From: Nepenthes gracilis
Lineage: Eukaryota > Streptophyta > Magnoliopsida > Caryophyllales > Nepenthaceae
Direction of reading: 5' to 3'
Assembly (NCBI GenBank): GCA_033239525.1
Contig: BSYO01000025.1
Coordinates: 8,466,001 to 8,530,000 of the forward strand
DNA length: 64,000 bases
In this document: in pieces, positions 35,243-47,295 of the stretch
Position numbering within the stretch: position 1 is the first letter of the stretch
Layout: each line of letters begins with the position of its first letter
Program-made: the position numbers and the translations under genes
The notes under the pieces: model-generated
Seen by the model: only the letters and a program-made list of their open reading frames with translations
Told to the model about the DNA's origin: nothing
Databases searched by the model: none

Positions 35243-36060
35243 ACCTAGGTTACCTTCTAATAGGGATATTTAATTTGCTATTGATGTTATGTCAGGATCT
35301 ACAACAATTTCAAAGACTCCTTACATAATGGCTCCATCCAAGTTGAAAGAAATAAAGCAGCAATTGTAAGATTTATTAGTGAAAGGATTCATTTGGTCGA
35401 GTATATTGCCTTGGGGTGCTCCTATGCTCTTCATGAAAAAGAAGGACTAATTAATGAGACTATGAGTTAATTATCAGAGTTGAATAAGATTACAATAAAA
35501 AAATAAGTATCATCTTCTAAGAATAGACAATTTGTTTGAGCAATTATAAGGAGAACAAGTCAGGGAACTATCAACTAAGGATTAAGTATGAGGACGTACC
35601 CAAGATAGCTTTCAAAACAAGGTACGGTCATTATGAATTATTGGTAAAGCATTTTGGGTTGACGAATGCACTGGTAGCTTTTATGGATCTCATGAATTGG
35701 GTTTTCTAACCTTATCTAGATTAATTTACAGTTATTTTTATTGATAATATTTTGATCTATTCAAAGGGTTTTGAGGAGCATGAGGTAAGTTTGGGGATCG
35801 CGTTGCATATTTTGAGGAAAAGATGATTGTTTGCTAAATTGAAGAAATGTGATTGATGGTTAGAAGAAGTATTGTTTTTAGGATACATATTTTTTCAAGG
35901 GAGGTGTTTTAGTAAATTCGAAAAAGATTGAAGTTTTGGCAAATTGGGAATGATCGGCCAATTTCTTGAGTACAAAGGTATGGAGTTGCTTAGGTTTGGC
36001 ATTATTATAGACATTTTGTTAAAATTTCTTGAGGATCACAGTGTCACTGATACGTTTGAC
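35243..36060 (+). pseudogene. Gypsy reverse transcriptase remnant (M1), catalytic Asp lost
   Basis: Plus-strand pieces in changing frames: ILPWGAPMLFMKKKD (35400-35445), then FIDNILIYS at 35730-35760, where the active enzyme has FIDDILIYS. The second catalytic Asp is Asn (GAT to AAT). ALHILRKR and KLKKCD follow, then the thumb region. Several stops and a frameshift near 35510 rule out a product. Confidence 0.88.
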
Positions 36061-36579
36061 TCAGAAGTTAACAACTTTTCTTTGGGATGATGACTGTGAG
36101 CAGAGTTTCCAAGAATTGAAGAATAATTGAATTCAATGTCGATACTATCGATTCTAGATGGATCTGGAGGTTTTGTGGTTTACTGTAGTGCTTCAAAAAA
36201 AGTTTTGGGTTGTGTTTTGATACAACATGACTGGGTGGTGGCTTATGGGTTAAGGAAATTGAAGGCCCATGAACAGAATTACCTCACCCATGACTTGAAA
36301 TTGGCAGCAGTGATCTTTGTGCTAAAAATTTGGCTGCGCTATTTGTACAGAAAAAAGTTCATGGTGTATTCTGATCATAAGAGTTTGAAACATTTGTTCT
36401 TGTAGAAGGAATTGAACATGAGGTAACATAGGTAGATGTATTTATTAAAATATTATGATTATGAACTTTAATATCGACTAGGGAAGGTGAATGTGGTTAC
36501 TGATACTCTGAGTCAAAAATATTCAAGTGTGATGGCACATTTGATAATCAAGGAATGAGAGATGTTGGATGGAATGAAA
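36061..36579 (+). pseudogene. Gypsy RNase H remnant (M1)
   Basis: Open stretch 36127-36405 with [38 protein letters not shown] and [14 protein letters not shown]. The first catalytic Asp (YCDAS in the family) is Ser. After a stop the linker continues through VNVVTDTLSQK and SVMAHLIIKE (36480-36560). It breaks at 36579 where the LTR nest begins; the 5 bp before the break are TGAAA. Confidence 0.9.
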
Positions 36580-38435
36580 TGTGACGACCCCAACATCCTA
36601 ATTGGAAACCGACATGGTTCTGGCTATAAAATGGCCGCTAGACTAATACAAATGTGACAAATTGTGTTTTTCTAACTGAAATTCGGTAGAGTTTTAACAG
36701 AAAAATGATCGCTAAACAAATAAAAAATTTGTAAAATATCGTGTACAACATACATAATCCACATTATCACAACACAGGATCCACAAGCCACAATAAAACA
36801 CGTGGCACTAACGCCGTAACTCTGGGTATAACGTTGGCTCGGACAAGATGTCACTAAATACTCAAATTAACCATAACAACCTATGGAAGGGTACAAAACC
36901 ACAGAACTAAGTCCTCAAGCTATCCTCTATGATTTTCATGCCTAGCTGACTTCTAATCCTCGACCCTACCTTATCAAGTATAAGCTCGTGCTCATTTAGA
37001 AGTAAAGAAAATAGTAAGGGTGAGCCAAATTCAAAGCAAGTGTAATATAATCAAGGATAATGTATAATATATTCAAAATGGAACAGGGAAGGAGATAGGG
37101 GTATAATATATGATGCATTGTTTGAAACATGAACAAATATGTTTTCGAAATATAAATAACTTTCTATATTTAATATTTCTTCACTTAGGGTTCTAAATTT
37201 GTATAAATTTTTTAATCTTTGTGGATCAAGACCAATAGACCTTACTGACTAACGGTGTGGGAGAATGAGAAAAGGAATGTGTATGCTTTCACACATTCTA
37301 AGGCGCGACCTATATCGTTCAACACCCCGTGGTGAGTGGTATACCTTCAATCTGATACATTGGGCCATATCACATATACCAACTTGTCCCTCGTAGCCCA
37401 GATGCAGTTCTCGTTCTTCCGCAGTAATATCCTAAGGCATGCTAAGGAATATCATTCTCTATAATACACAGTCAGGATAATTCTTGAGTTTTTACTGTAA
37501 TATCTATGGCATGTTAGGGGATACTATCATCTGAAACATAAATCAGTGGTTCAAGTTTTACGACTTCTTATTTTTTAAGGAAAAGTCCACCAAATTTGTT
37601 ATACAAAGTTCTCACTCCAAGAAAACGGATTATAAACATATCACATCGTGGCATTCCTTTCTTATACTTTGCATCTTGCATAATTCTTATATACAGATAC
37701 GAATAATAATTTCTTGTGGGTTTAAATCTTTACGTGACTTTAAACATATGCATAATTTAATATAATGCTTGGAAGAATCAGAAATTCCTTACCACATCGA
37801 GCCAAACATAACTTTGGGACTTCTAGACGAATAATCATTCACAAATGGTTAACAATAATATTTTTCAGAATTCACAATTAAGTATATATAATTACACATA
37901 ATTTAGATGTCAATTAAACAAAACGAAATCATGCAAAAATGCCAAAGTAGCTTGGGTGAGCAGTGCTAACGCAGGTGAACAGTGACAGCGAGTGTATTGG
38001 GGTCCCGTATGTGCAAAATTGGATACCCAATTGATAAATCAACGTGTTCATGGTACGGGTTATAATATTCTAAAGCCAATTTATATAAAAATATCAAATT
38101 AATCAGTGAAATCATCCAGGGTGCGAGCTTAGGGTTCCATGTTTGAAAACTGGTCAAAACTATGGAATCAGGTACAAAATCCACATATGTGCATGCTCAA
38201 GTTATGGGTAACAATTATCTAAAGCCAAATCATATATAAAACTCAAAATAATCAGTTAAATGGGGTCCAGACACTGGTTAGGGTTTTGGATCATGCAAGA
38301 GCCGCGTGAAACCATGAATTGAGCTACAAATTGGTAAATACTTGTACTTGGGTTGTGGGTTTCATAAAATATAAGCACGGGTCGAGTACCAGGACAAAAA
38401 TATCTGAGGAAAAATGAGTGAAAATTGAAATGGGA

Positions 38436-40833
38436 TGTGAGGTTCGGGTTTAAGGGTAGGGTAGTAAAGGAGTAATGGCTGTATTAATAATTAATAATAG
38501 ACCTATTGAACGATGCGGGGATATGTACCTGGTGAAAAAAATTAGAAAACAATTCAAAATTTCTTCTGCTGAGGTGCGGGGCCAGCAGCTTGCGCCCGCT
38601 GGCCATTCGAGCTCTACTCTAGCGGAAATTCTAGTACTGCGTCCGCCCGCTGGCTGCTCGAGCGGAGCTCAAGCGGAAATTCTAGAATCACCCCCGCCCG
38701 CTGGCCGCTCGAGCGGGAATTCCAGAATGTGCCCCGCCTGATGCTCGCTTGAGCCGCCCCGAGTGGTGGCGCGATATAAAGTCGCATCCTGCCTTCTCCT
38801 CTTCATTTTTGTTCCGGCCCTAGGGTTTTTAGAGAGAGAGGGGTGATCCTAGAGAGAGAAAAGCGGAGAACGAGGCTTGAGAGTCCAAATTCGTCGAGGA
38901 GCCAGTTATTAAAGTGAAAGCACGCGTTGAGGCAAATGTTCTCATACTCACTAACTTTCCTCTTTCGTCGGTTTTTGTTGATTATCGGGTATTTTTGTCT
39001 CGATACCCACCCGTAACTTAAAAAATGTAGTACCCGTGTCTTGAGACCAAGGATGGTATGGTTTGTTGGTTAATTTGCTCACCGATTCATCCAGTGGAGC
39101 TTCGTAAAACCCTAACCCACGAAATTTTAGGGTTCTCCCATTTTTCGCCCGTGAATCGTTAAGTTGACTTCAAAATGTGAATCCCCACATCCCTATTGTG
39201 TATATATGTTGGCCGCGCGAGTGATCTTTCACGTTATGACCCGTTCGCAGCCTCCGAGTCCTTTAAAGACGCATTGTTACTGTTCATCCGTGATTAAAAT
39301 GAGAAATTGCACGTTTTGCTCCTATCTAATTGTGATGAGACTCATGTTATGTGTTGATGTGAAAGTGTAAGTTTTGAAATGTATAATTGTGTATCGGAAG
39401 CATGGGAATGTGTTCCAGAGGCTTCTAAGGTGGTGGTCGTCCACCGGAGGTAAGAAATTTCAAACTCCTTGTGAACTCGAACTAAATGGTTGTAAAAATT
39501 AATTCCAAAGAAGGAATAAAGTTAAGTAAGTAAATGGAGGGAAACCCACTAGGTATGTCATAGTGAATGTGATCTCCCGGATGGAGATATGTGATGGGAA
39601 TGGGATTCCCCAGATTGTGAATGAGTATGCCAAGTAGTGGGTCCTCCCTCCCGGAAAGTTGAACCTTGAAACTAGGACCATGGTTGATAGGGGTGGTGTC
39701 CTCTAGGTTACCATGTACATCATGGTGGGAACCCAAGGAATACACCGGCCGCCCTCGGGGGTGGGTGATGTCCATGGCACGCTCTAGGACACTACGGTGA
39801 AAGAACGAGGTTTGCCCTGGTCCCCGGGAGATATGGGGCGTGTTGGCCGAGTGCTGCAAAGTAGAGATACTTTGGTTAAAGTAGAGATAGCTATGCAGGC
39901 CTAAAATGTAGCTGTTTGGTTAAATGTAGCATAGTAGAGATACAACCGATGGTCGAGTGCTGCAAACCTAAAATGTAGCCGGGGTTTTAGAATGTGTAGC
40001 GAACACATTCCTTTCCTTGTTCTCTCACCTCGTTGGCTAGTACATCCTACTTGCCCCAGGGTCTACAAAGATAAATGTTAAAATAAAAATGAATAAAATA
40101 TAACTGACATAAGTAAGTGAATTGGGCAATCCTAAGTGTTCTTCTCCCTCTCGCGTTTCCCTTGTATTGTTCATATACTTTTTCTTTCCAGCTATTGTTT
40201 ACCGTTACCTGTTGTTAGTTAGTGGTGTATGATTTCATTTGTTAGGCTTTACGCTCACCCTTTATCTTTTTCAGATGAGAACGCCTTGATGCCTAACGAG
40301 GCCGAGTAGATGATAGAAGCTCAGCAGATAGCTGTTTTGCTTGCAGGGCTCAAGATTTGGACTTAGACTGATTAGATGTATGATAGGGATCTTTTTGGGT
40401 TTGTCTTTTGTAACTGATAAAACTTGTATGGCGATATCTTATGATAGTGGATGATGGATGACTTATATATGTATCAGTCCGCTGTGTATTGTGGTCTTTA
40501 TATGCTTCCGCAGGTCTTGCCTTGTGGTGAGTTCGAGGTTTCTAATTGGCATCCTTCTTGGCCAGTGTCGTCTGGATTATGTCGCCGGAGCAACCTCGGT
40601 TGTTGTGGCGTTTAGATCTTGTGTGGTTTGTCATTGGATTTTATGAATTTTCTTGTAAATTTCTTTGGATTATTGTGCAGGGTTGTATTTCAGGTGTTTG
40701 TACTTTGAAAATGTCCAATTTACAGACGGAACTCTGCCCAATTTTCTGTAAAAATTTATTATCGTCATTTTACCTGCTTGTCTTTATCTTTTTGACGTAG
40801 GTTATTCGATGGAGAATAATATGGTCCGTCACA
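38436..40833 (+). repeat. Inner solo LTR of the nest (LTR-3), plus strand
   Basis: 2,398 bp, starting TGTGAGGTTCGGGTTT and ending ATATGGTCCGTCACA. It lies inside LTR-1 between TGGGA (38431-38435) and TAGGA (40834-40838), one G/A difference. The TATA box is TATAAA at 38775-38780, the GA-rich leader is at 38830-38880 and the acceptor-like ATCTTTTTCAG|ATGAG ends at 40274. It has no internal element sequence, so it is a solo LTR and the youngest event in this nest. Confidence 0.88.
38576..38765 (+). repeat. GC-rich U3 subrepeats of LTR-3
   Basis: Three to four ~50-bp units, each beginning CCCGCTGG and containing CTCGAGCGG-like palindromes and GGAAATTCTAGAA-like tails, lie directly upstream of the TATA box. 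The composition is far more GC-rich than the surroundings. An 88-codon open frame across it is a by-product of the repeat. Confidence 0.8.
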
Positions 40834-41003
40834 TAGGAGAACAAAAAAAGGTATGGATATACTTGTCTCGACCATATCTATCACTTTTTTAACTAGCTCG
40901 AAGTCGGAATTGGACTCGAGAGCCTCGATCTCTCCTCTCTCTCTCCCCTCTCTTTTCTTCTCTCGAAAGCCCCTGCGTTCTGCCATTCTTCTTCTTGATG
41001 TTA

Positions 41004-41004
41004 C

Positions 41005-41034
<30 letters not shown>
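41004..41034. repeat. (TTA)n microsatellite in LTR-1 U3
   Basis: About ten TTA units (plus strand) beside the leader of LTR-1. The same position in the LTR at 50066-52592 has a longer (TTA)n. Confidence 0.9.
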
Positions 41035-41038
<4 letters not shown>

Positions 41039-43254
41039 TTTAAATTTTTTATTCCAAAACCCAAATTAATATTCGAATGACAGCCACGGGCGTACTTGGC
41101 TGCCAAGGGAATTAATCTAAATATCTTTTAAAATTTTATAATATTTAATTAATTTTTTGTCACACTCAAATTAGCCAAAATAATAAATTATCTCAAATTA
41201 ATCAGATAAAAATTTGGAATATTACAATAAATCTGTACAAAATTCCTATACAGCACATATATATGTCCACGATAGACAACAGAAGATTTAAAAAGCTATA
41301 ATCACATCCGTGGCACTAATGTCGTAATTCCGATTACGATGTTAGCTCAAATAAGATACCACTAGGTACCTAATATCAAACCATAAAAACCTGTGGAAGT
41401 ATATACAACAATCAAAATACAGCAAAAGCTAAACTATCTGTACAATTATCGTCATACACATGCATCATCAATACATATCCATCTTAAAAATATACAAAAG
41501 TACTCCATGAGGTATAAAATACACAAAAATTAAGTCCACAAGATCTTCCTTCAAGTCTTCTGCCTGGCCGGCTTCTAAACCTCTACTCTGTCGCATCATG
41601 TATAAGCTCGTGTTCATTTAAAGGATAGAAAACAGTAAGGGTGAGCCAAATACTAAACAAGTCATAATATAAATAAGGACAGTAAGTAATATATTTAAAA
41701 TAAGGTAGAGGAAGGAAATAAGAGTATAATGAAGATGCATAAACATGAAACATGAATAAATATATTTTCGGAATACATTTATCTTTCTTATTTTATTTCT
41801 AATTCTTTTAGATTCTAAAACATGCATAAACTTCTTTGCCTTTGTGAACCAGGGCTAATAGACATTACCAGCTAATGAAATAGCCGAATGGGGAATGGAA
41901 TGTGTATGCACCCACACATTCTAAGGCGCTACCGATGATACCTCAAACTTTAACATCCCGTGGTGGATGGTATATCCTTTATCCGATATATAGGGTCAGA
42001 TAACAGATATGCCACTAGAGCACTTCCCGTGGCCTAGGAACATTCATCGATCTATCACTGTAATATCCTAAGGCATGCCAATGAATACTACCCTATGAAA
42101 TATAAATCCTTAGTCTAGATTCATAATTATTTATTCTTAAGCGAAGGTTCTACCATAAACTTATATAGAGTTTTCACTCCTTGGAAAACATAACATCAAA
42201 CATAAAAAATTGTGGATTTTCCTTCAAATACTTTACATAACTTTCATAATTCTTTGATATAGATACATATGATTATTTTCTTATGAATTCAAGTCTTCGC
42301 GTGCCTTTAATTACAAGCACAAATCAACATAAAGCTTGAGACATGTAAAAAATTCTTACGAGAATGAGCTAAATACAACTTTAGAGCTTCCAGACAATAA
42401 ATCCCTTCACAATTACATGCAATATAATTTTTGGTGTATAAACAAGATAACAAATATAACGTACAGGTGGATAAATGTCATTATTTGCGTATGATAATAT
42501 TTTCAGAATATGTAAAATTAACATATATAAAATATATGTGTATAAATGTCAAATAATCAGAGTACCCATATCCATAAAGTTAGGATTTTAAGTTTCTAAA
42601 GCCAAATCATGTATAAAACTCAAATAAATTGCGTAAAAGCCAAGTGGCGTGGGTTTGGGTTTCCACGTACAAAATACCATACAAATCTTATAAATTAGAC
42701 ATAAAAACGACATATATGCATGCTCAAGGGTCGGGTTCCATAAAATATAAATTTGTACAAGGTATAAGAACGAGAATACCCAAATAGAACGGAATAAAAA
42801 GTGTAAAGCGAGAAAGAAAAGGGTATGAGTGCACTTGTCTTGACCCGATCTACTACTTCTTTAATTTGCTCTAAGCCAGAATCGGACTTGGGAACCTCGA
42901 TCTCTTTCTTCTCTCTCTTCTCCTTCGCATTCTCTCTTCCTCTCTCTATCATTGGAATGCTGGAAATGACGCACGGAATAACCCTCGTGGGTATTTATAG
43001 CGTGGGTTGGTGCTCAAGTGCCAGCTTGGTGCACAGCTGCTGGATCCTGCGCCTGCCAAGGGTGCTCGAGTGTCCGGTAGGCACTGGTCCACTGGATCCA
43101 ACATCCGCAACATTGCATCAGGTGCCCAGCGGGCGTCCCCTGCCACCTCTTCGTATGCTCCCGAAACTTAACTTACCCACGTGCATTAAGCCTAATATTG
43201 ATTATTTACCTGAATTATTCATAATTACGATATTATGATAATTACAACCTCACA

Positions 43255-44055
43255 TGACAGTTGTAATATTTGTTTACACTTTCGAGGGTCGGGGATGATT
43301 TTGCCATATTTTCAATTGAAACTTGTGAATATGGAAAGGATTATGGAGACTCAAATGAGTGACCATATTTGATAGAAATTGCCGGAGAGTCGGGCAATGA
43401 GTTGTGGGCAGATTTTAACATTCAGACAGATGAAATTATTTGGTTTCGAGATAGGATTTGTGTGCCTAATATTGATTAGTTAAAGGACAAAATTTTGAAT
43501 GAGGTGTATAGAGCAAAATGTACAATTTATCCTAGAGTGAAGAAGATGTTTCAGGATATGAATAAAACTCTTTGATGGTGAAATATAAGACGAGAGATTG
43601 CAGCATATGTGGTAAGGTGTATTGTGTACCAACAAGTCATGGTCTAGTATAAGAAGCCTCCAAAAGTTTTGCACCCTTTGTCGATTCCCAATTGAAAACG
43701 GGAGTACATCAAGAGGGATTTTATTTGAATTTTTCCTAGGACAATGAGAAAATTGGATGCTATCTGGGCGATTGTTGATAGATTGATGAAGTCAGTTCAC
43801 TTTTTCGGTATGAATGACGTTTTCAAGAGACCCGTTGGCATGTTTGTATATTAATAAGATTGTGAGATTGTATTGTATTTAAACTTCAATCGTTTCTAAC
43901 TGTAATTTGAGGTTTGTGGCTAACATTTGGGAAAGCTTGCTTAAAGAGTTAGGTGCTAAGTTGAAGTTCAGTACAACATTTCACTATCAAATAGACGAAA
44001 AATCGGAGAGAATTATTTAAATTTTGAAAGGTATGTTGAGGGCCCATGCATTGGG
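43255..44055 (+). pseudogene. Gypsy integrase remnant (M1), continuation after the LTR nest
   Basis: Plus-strand pieces: RICVPNID and LKDKILNEVYRAKCTIYP (43450-43530, zinc-finger region), REIAAYVVRCIVYQQ (43590-43640, second Cys of the finger replaced by Tyr), then DAIWAIVDRLMKSVHF (43755-43805), the start of the catalytic core. Near 43980-44045 comes FHYQIDEKSERII, the NGQSER-like helix. The reading breaks off at about 44050. Multiple stops. Confidence 0.88.
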
Positions 44056-44386
44056 CACCATGACCAAACACAGAGGTGCATGTGTATTGTGTTGGGCATG
44101 CATAATGCACTAACATTTTGCCTCAGCACGCTCGAGTGTCTCTTGGGCGTGCATTGAGCTTGAGCTAATTTGGAAAACTTGCTTGAGCTCTACTTAGGTG
44201 CAACCTCTCTGCTTAGGACACATGTGCGTGTGTTAGGTGCTGGTCAAATATCTTTCAATTTAATATGACCCTGTCCAAAATTAATTATAACCTAATTTTT
44301 TACCATTGACATCAGTTTTACTTATTTTAATTTAATTTATCATAATTAAAATTTAAAATTTAAAACTCATACCTTGCATTTTTTTC
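44056..44386 (-). repeat. 3' LTR fragment (U3 only) of the minus-strand gypsy element M2
   Basis: After the M2 pol stop the minus strand reads a purine-rich ATAATGAGGAAAAAAA, then TGCAAGGTATGAGTT as a probable LTR start (44386). U3 follows, with CACTCGAGCG-type words and many GCAC repeats. It ends where M1 integrase of opposite strand begins, at about 44050. Confidence 0.6.
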
Positions 44387-44426
44387 CTCATTATAAAATT
44401 TCATTCTAAAAATTTATCATACTTTA

Positions 44427-46025
44427 TCAAAGAAACAAATGCAAGCACTTCTCCCGGATCTTGTTTTCTCTTTCCCATGTGGCTTCTTCATGCGAATGAT
44501 TTCTTCTCAAGATCTTCACCAACGGATTTACTTTCGTCCAATGTACTTGATCACTTCCTTCTAAAATTTGAACTAATTTCTCAATAGACATCAAGTCTCC
44601 ATTTATCCTCAATGGTTTATATTCAATAATGTGTGATGAATTATGAACATACGTCTGAAGCATTTACACAAGGAATACATTGTGAATATCCCATAAATTT
44701 GGTAGTAGAGCCATTCCGTAATCTACTTCTCTAAATTTTATGAGAATTTTGTACGGTCCAATAAACCTCAATTTTAATTTTTCATTAATCACAAATCTAG
44801 AAAATTTTTTTGACGAGGATGTCTTTAAAAATATGTGGTCTCTGATACTAAAACTCATTCGATAAGTATAGTTCTTTTGTTGACTTTGGGCAACCTTTAA
44901 TTGATTGCGGATTAATTGAATCTTGTCGGATAACTCTTGAATCACCTCCAGTTCCAAAGTCTTCTATTTCCAATCTCCTTCCAATAAATTAGGGAATGAC
45001 ATTTTATAACATACAGAGCTTCAAATAGGGCTATATCGATACTTTCTTGGTAGCTATTATTGTATGTAAATTTAGCCAAAGACAAATAGTTATCCCAGTT
45101 GCCTTTCATTTTTAAAATCATATCTCTCAACATATCCTTAAGAATTTGAATCATTTGTTTAGATTGTCCATTCGTTGGAGGATGATAGGCTATGCTAAAT
45201 TTTAGATTGATCTCCAACTCTTGATACAAACTTTTTTAAAATTTTGAGACAAACATTAAATCTCGATCAGACATAATGGAAGCTAGCACTCCATTCAATC
45301 TAACCACCTCATTAATGTATAATCTCGCTATTCAATCTTTAGAAAATATCTCCTAAAAGCAATGAAATAAGCCAATTTAGTGATTCGATCTATAATTACC
45401 CAAACCATATTATGATTTCTCAACGTTCTCGACAAACCTATTACAAAATCCATCTTTAAATTTTTCCACTTCCAGCTGAGGGTTGGCATAGGTTATAGTA
45501 GACTTAGTGACTTTTTGTGCTTGACCTTTAACTGTTGGCATATCAACTATCTTCCCATATAGGTCGTAATTTCTCTTTTAATGTTCCACTACTAAAGTAC
45601 CTTCTTTAAGTGTTGATACATTCTATTGATTTCAGGGTGGATGGTGTATTTTGATCAATGAGCCTCATTCATGATTTCTTCCTTTAACTCTCCCATATCC
45701 AGCACACATATCTATTCCTGAACCTCTAGACTCTATTGGCCTCTATGCTAAATCTACTCTTGACTCATTGTTCAAATTACTAGCAATGTCTATCAAGAAT
45801 GGACATCAATTTGGATTCCTTAATCCTTTCTAAAATCTTTGGTTGTACTTGAAAATAAAAAAATATCATTCGTGTATCTTGGGAGTGTCTTTTAATTACA
45901 AATTGCTTTAGATAGTCTAGTATTTTCATCTCCTTGATCCTTAGATGAGTCATAAAATTTATCATTTAATGACTCAAGGCATCCGCTATCATTAATCTTT
46001 CTTAGTAGATATTGGATCTTATTGT
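44427..46025 (-). pseudogene. Gypsy pol 3' half (M2): integrase and chromodomain-like end
   Basis: In minus-strand order: ADALSH and FMTHLRIKEMKILDYLKQF (46000-45880, end of RNase H/linker), CQQLKVKHKK (45550-45500), MDFVIGLSRTLRNHN and VIIDRITKLAYF (45440-45350), FSIAYHPPTNGQSKQM (45200), LAKFTYNNSYQESI, then YRMSFSIRDHIFLK and PRFIGP-like RFIGPYKIL. The C-terminal block at 44663-44427 has VNPLVKILRRNHSHEEATWE, the short chromodomain-like end of Tekay-type chromoviruses. Stops and frameshifts throughout. Confidence 0.88.
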
Positions 46026-46029
46026 AAAG

Positions 46030-47295
46030 TGTGAGTTTTGATTTTTAAATTTGATCATAATTAATTAAGTTAAGAATAGTAAATTAAGATTAAGAAAGAA
46101 GAAATTGGATAAAAAAGTGAAAGTTAGATTGGATTACATCGAATTGATATATGCCTGATCGGTGAGGTGATGGATGCTCGATCAGCGTTTGATTTACACC
46201 CATGCATATTCTGGATAGAGAGATTGTGCATGACTACCACCTGATCCGAGCTTGAGTGGGCTTTCTAGATTAGCTAGGCTCGATACACGCCTAAAGGATG
46301 CACGAGTGCATTGAGACAGAATGCCTGCACTTGATGTGTGCCTGAGGCAGCACTCATGTGCCTGCCGTGTACATGATGTACGCTCGAATGCTAGCCTTCT
46401 ATAAATATTATGCCTGACTAAATTTCAGTCATTTTCTATAGAGATTTGAGAGAGAAGAGAGAAGGAGATGAGGAGAAGAGAGAGAAAGAGAGAGAGGGGA
46501 TGCTAGAGAAGGCAAATTAAAGGATTTTAAGTAAGATTTTTGTGATATTAAAATTAAGACAAGTCCATCTCCAAGCTTTCCTTCCATCGATACTATTCTT
46601 TTCTCATTTTTTAAATTATTTCTTATTTTAAATACTTATATATGATATAATGTCGTGGCTAAAAAGCTTATATTTCACATGTATGTAATTTTTGCCTCAT
46701 TCTTCTATAAAAATGTATGAAATTTATATCTAAATCCATATATATTATTATATTCAACTATTTTCTCTAATTGTCTCCGATGTGTTTCCTATATTTCTAT
46801 TATAATGCCTTTCATATTTAATTTTTGTTTATGAAGTTTCTGTATATTCAAATGTGTTAAAAATATACTTTGCTTGTTCTGAAAATTTATTAAAAATTCC
46901 CTACATAATTGCTAATAGAGATGAAATTGCCAAAGTATCTTAATGTTGCTGATTTTTCTGCACCTTTTGAATTATATAACTATTGCACACCAAAAATTTC
47001 ATAATGCCACTCATACGTACCTTAAAATTGTTACAATTAAATCTCAATACAAATCTTATTTAATGCGTGTAAAGGAATTGATAAAATTTAAATAAAAACT
47101 TTACTATATATGAAAGGACCAAGAATATTTTCTCCAAATTGAGAAAATACAAGGATTATGAAAAATTCAGTAGAGTTTTCATATGTCTAAGTATCAAACC
47201 ATTATAATAAGTGCAGTGAATGGTATATTATGGTATTCCTCAGTATATTATAGCGGTGATCGAGGTTCTCTCCATAAAATTTTGTGGTCGAAATG
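46030..47295 (+). repeat. Plus-strand LTR (LTR-A), 3' part missing, inserted in M2
   Basis: Starts TGTGAGTTTTGATTTT at 46030. The TATA box is CTATAAATATT at 46399-46409, the GA-rich leader at 46445-46510 and U5 continues to about 47295, where minus-strand RNase H wording resumes. The last ~800 bp of a normal LTR and about half of the adjacent RNase H are absent, so a deletion followed the insertion. Confidence 0.7.

Larger units (their letters stand above)
36653..41226 (-). repeat. Middle solo LTR of the nest (LTR-1), minus strand, split
   Basis: Segments 36653-38435 and 40839-41226 make a ~2.17 kb LTR, with sense start TGTAATATTCCAAAT (41226) and sense end AATTTGTCACA (36653). It lies inside LTR-2 between ACAAA (36648-36652) and ATAAA (41227-41231), a duplication differing by one C/T transition. 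The U3 is short and contains a (TTA)n tract; the leader block is at 40850-40970. Confidence 0.85.
36580..43254 (-). repeat. Outer solo LTR of a three-deep nest (LTR-2), minus strand, split
   Basis: Two segments, 36580-36652 and 41232-43254, rebuild a ~2.1 kb minus-strand LTR with ends TGTGAGGTTGTAATTATC (43254) and GTCGTCACA (36580). It sits in the M1 pol between TGAAA (36575-36579) and TGACA (43255-43259), a 4/5 target-site duplication. The split ends rejoin smoothly: the outer ~70 bp match the distal ends of LTR-K and LTR-B. The TATA box (CTATAAATACCC in sense) is at 42990-43001 and the leader at 42830-42955. Confidence 0.85.
31998..44055 (+). mobile_element. Plus-strand Ty3/gypsy chromovirus-like element (M1), interrupted
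   Basis: The order is LTR, gag, protease, RT, RNase H, then after a 6.7 kb LTR nest, integrase. RT before integrase is diagnostic of Ty3/gypsy. The LTR length and wording of the integrase match plant chromoviruses of the Tekay/Del type, although its own 3' end with any chromodomain is missing. The element stops inside integrase at about 44050, where sequence of opposite orientation begins. All frames are disrupted. Confidence 0.85.

Noticed and set aside
38475..38741. 88-codon frame with repeated PPAG.SSG units
   Set aside because: It is the translation of the GC-rich U3 subrepeats of LTR-3, upstream of the LTR's own TATA box.
42825..43238. 137-codon plus-strand frame
   Set aside because: Antisense to the leader and U3 of LTR-2; the start is the reverse of the conserved leader block.
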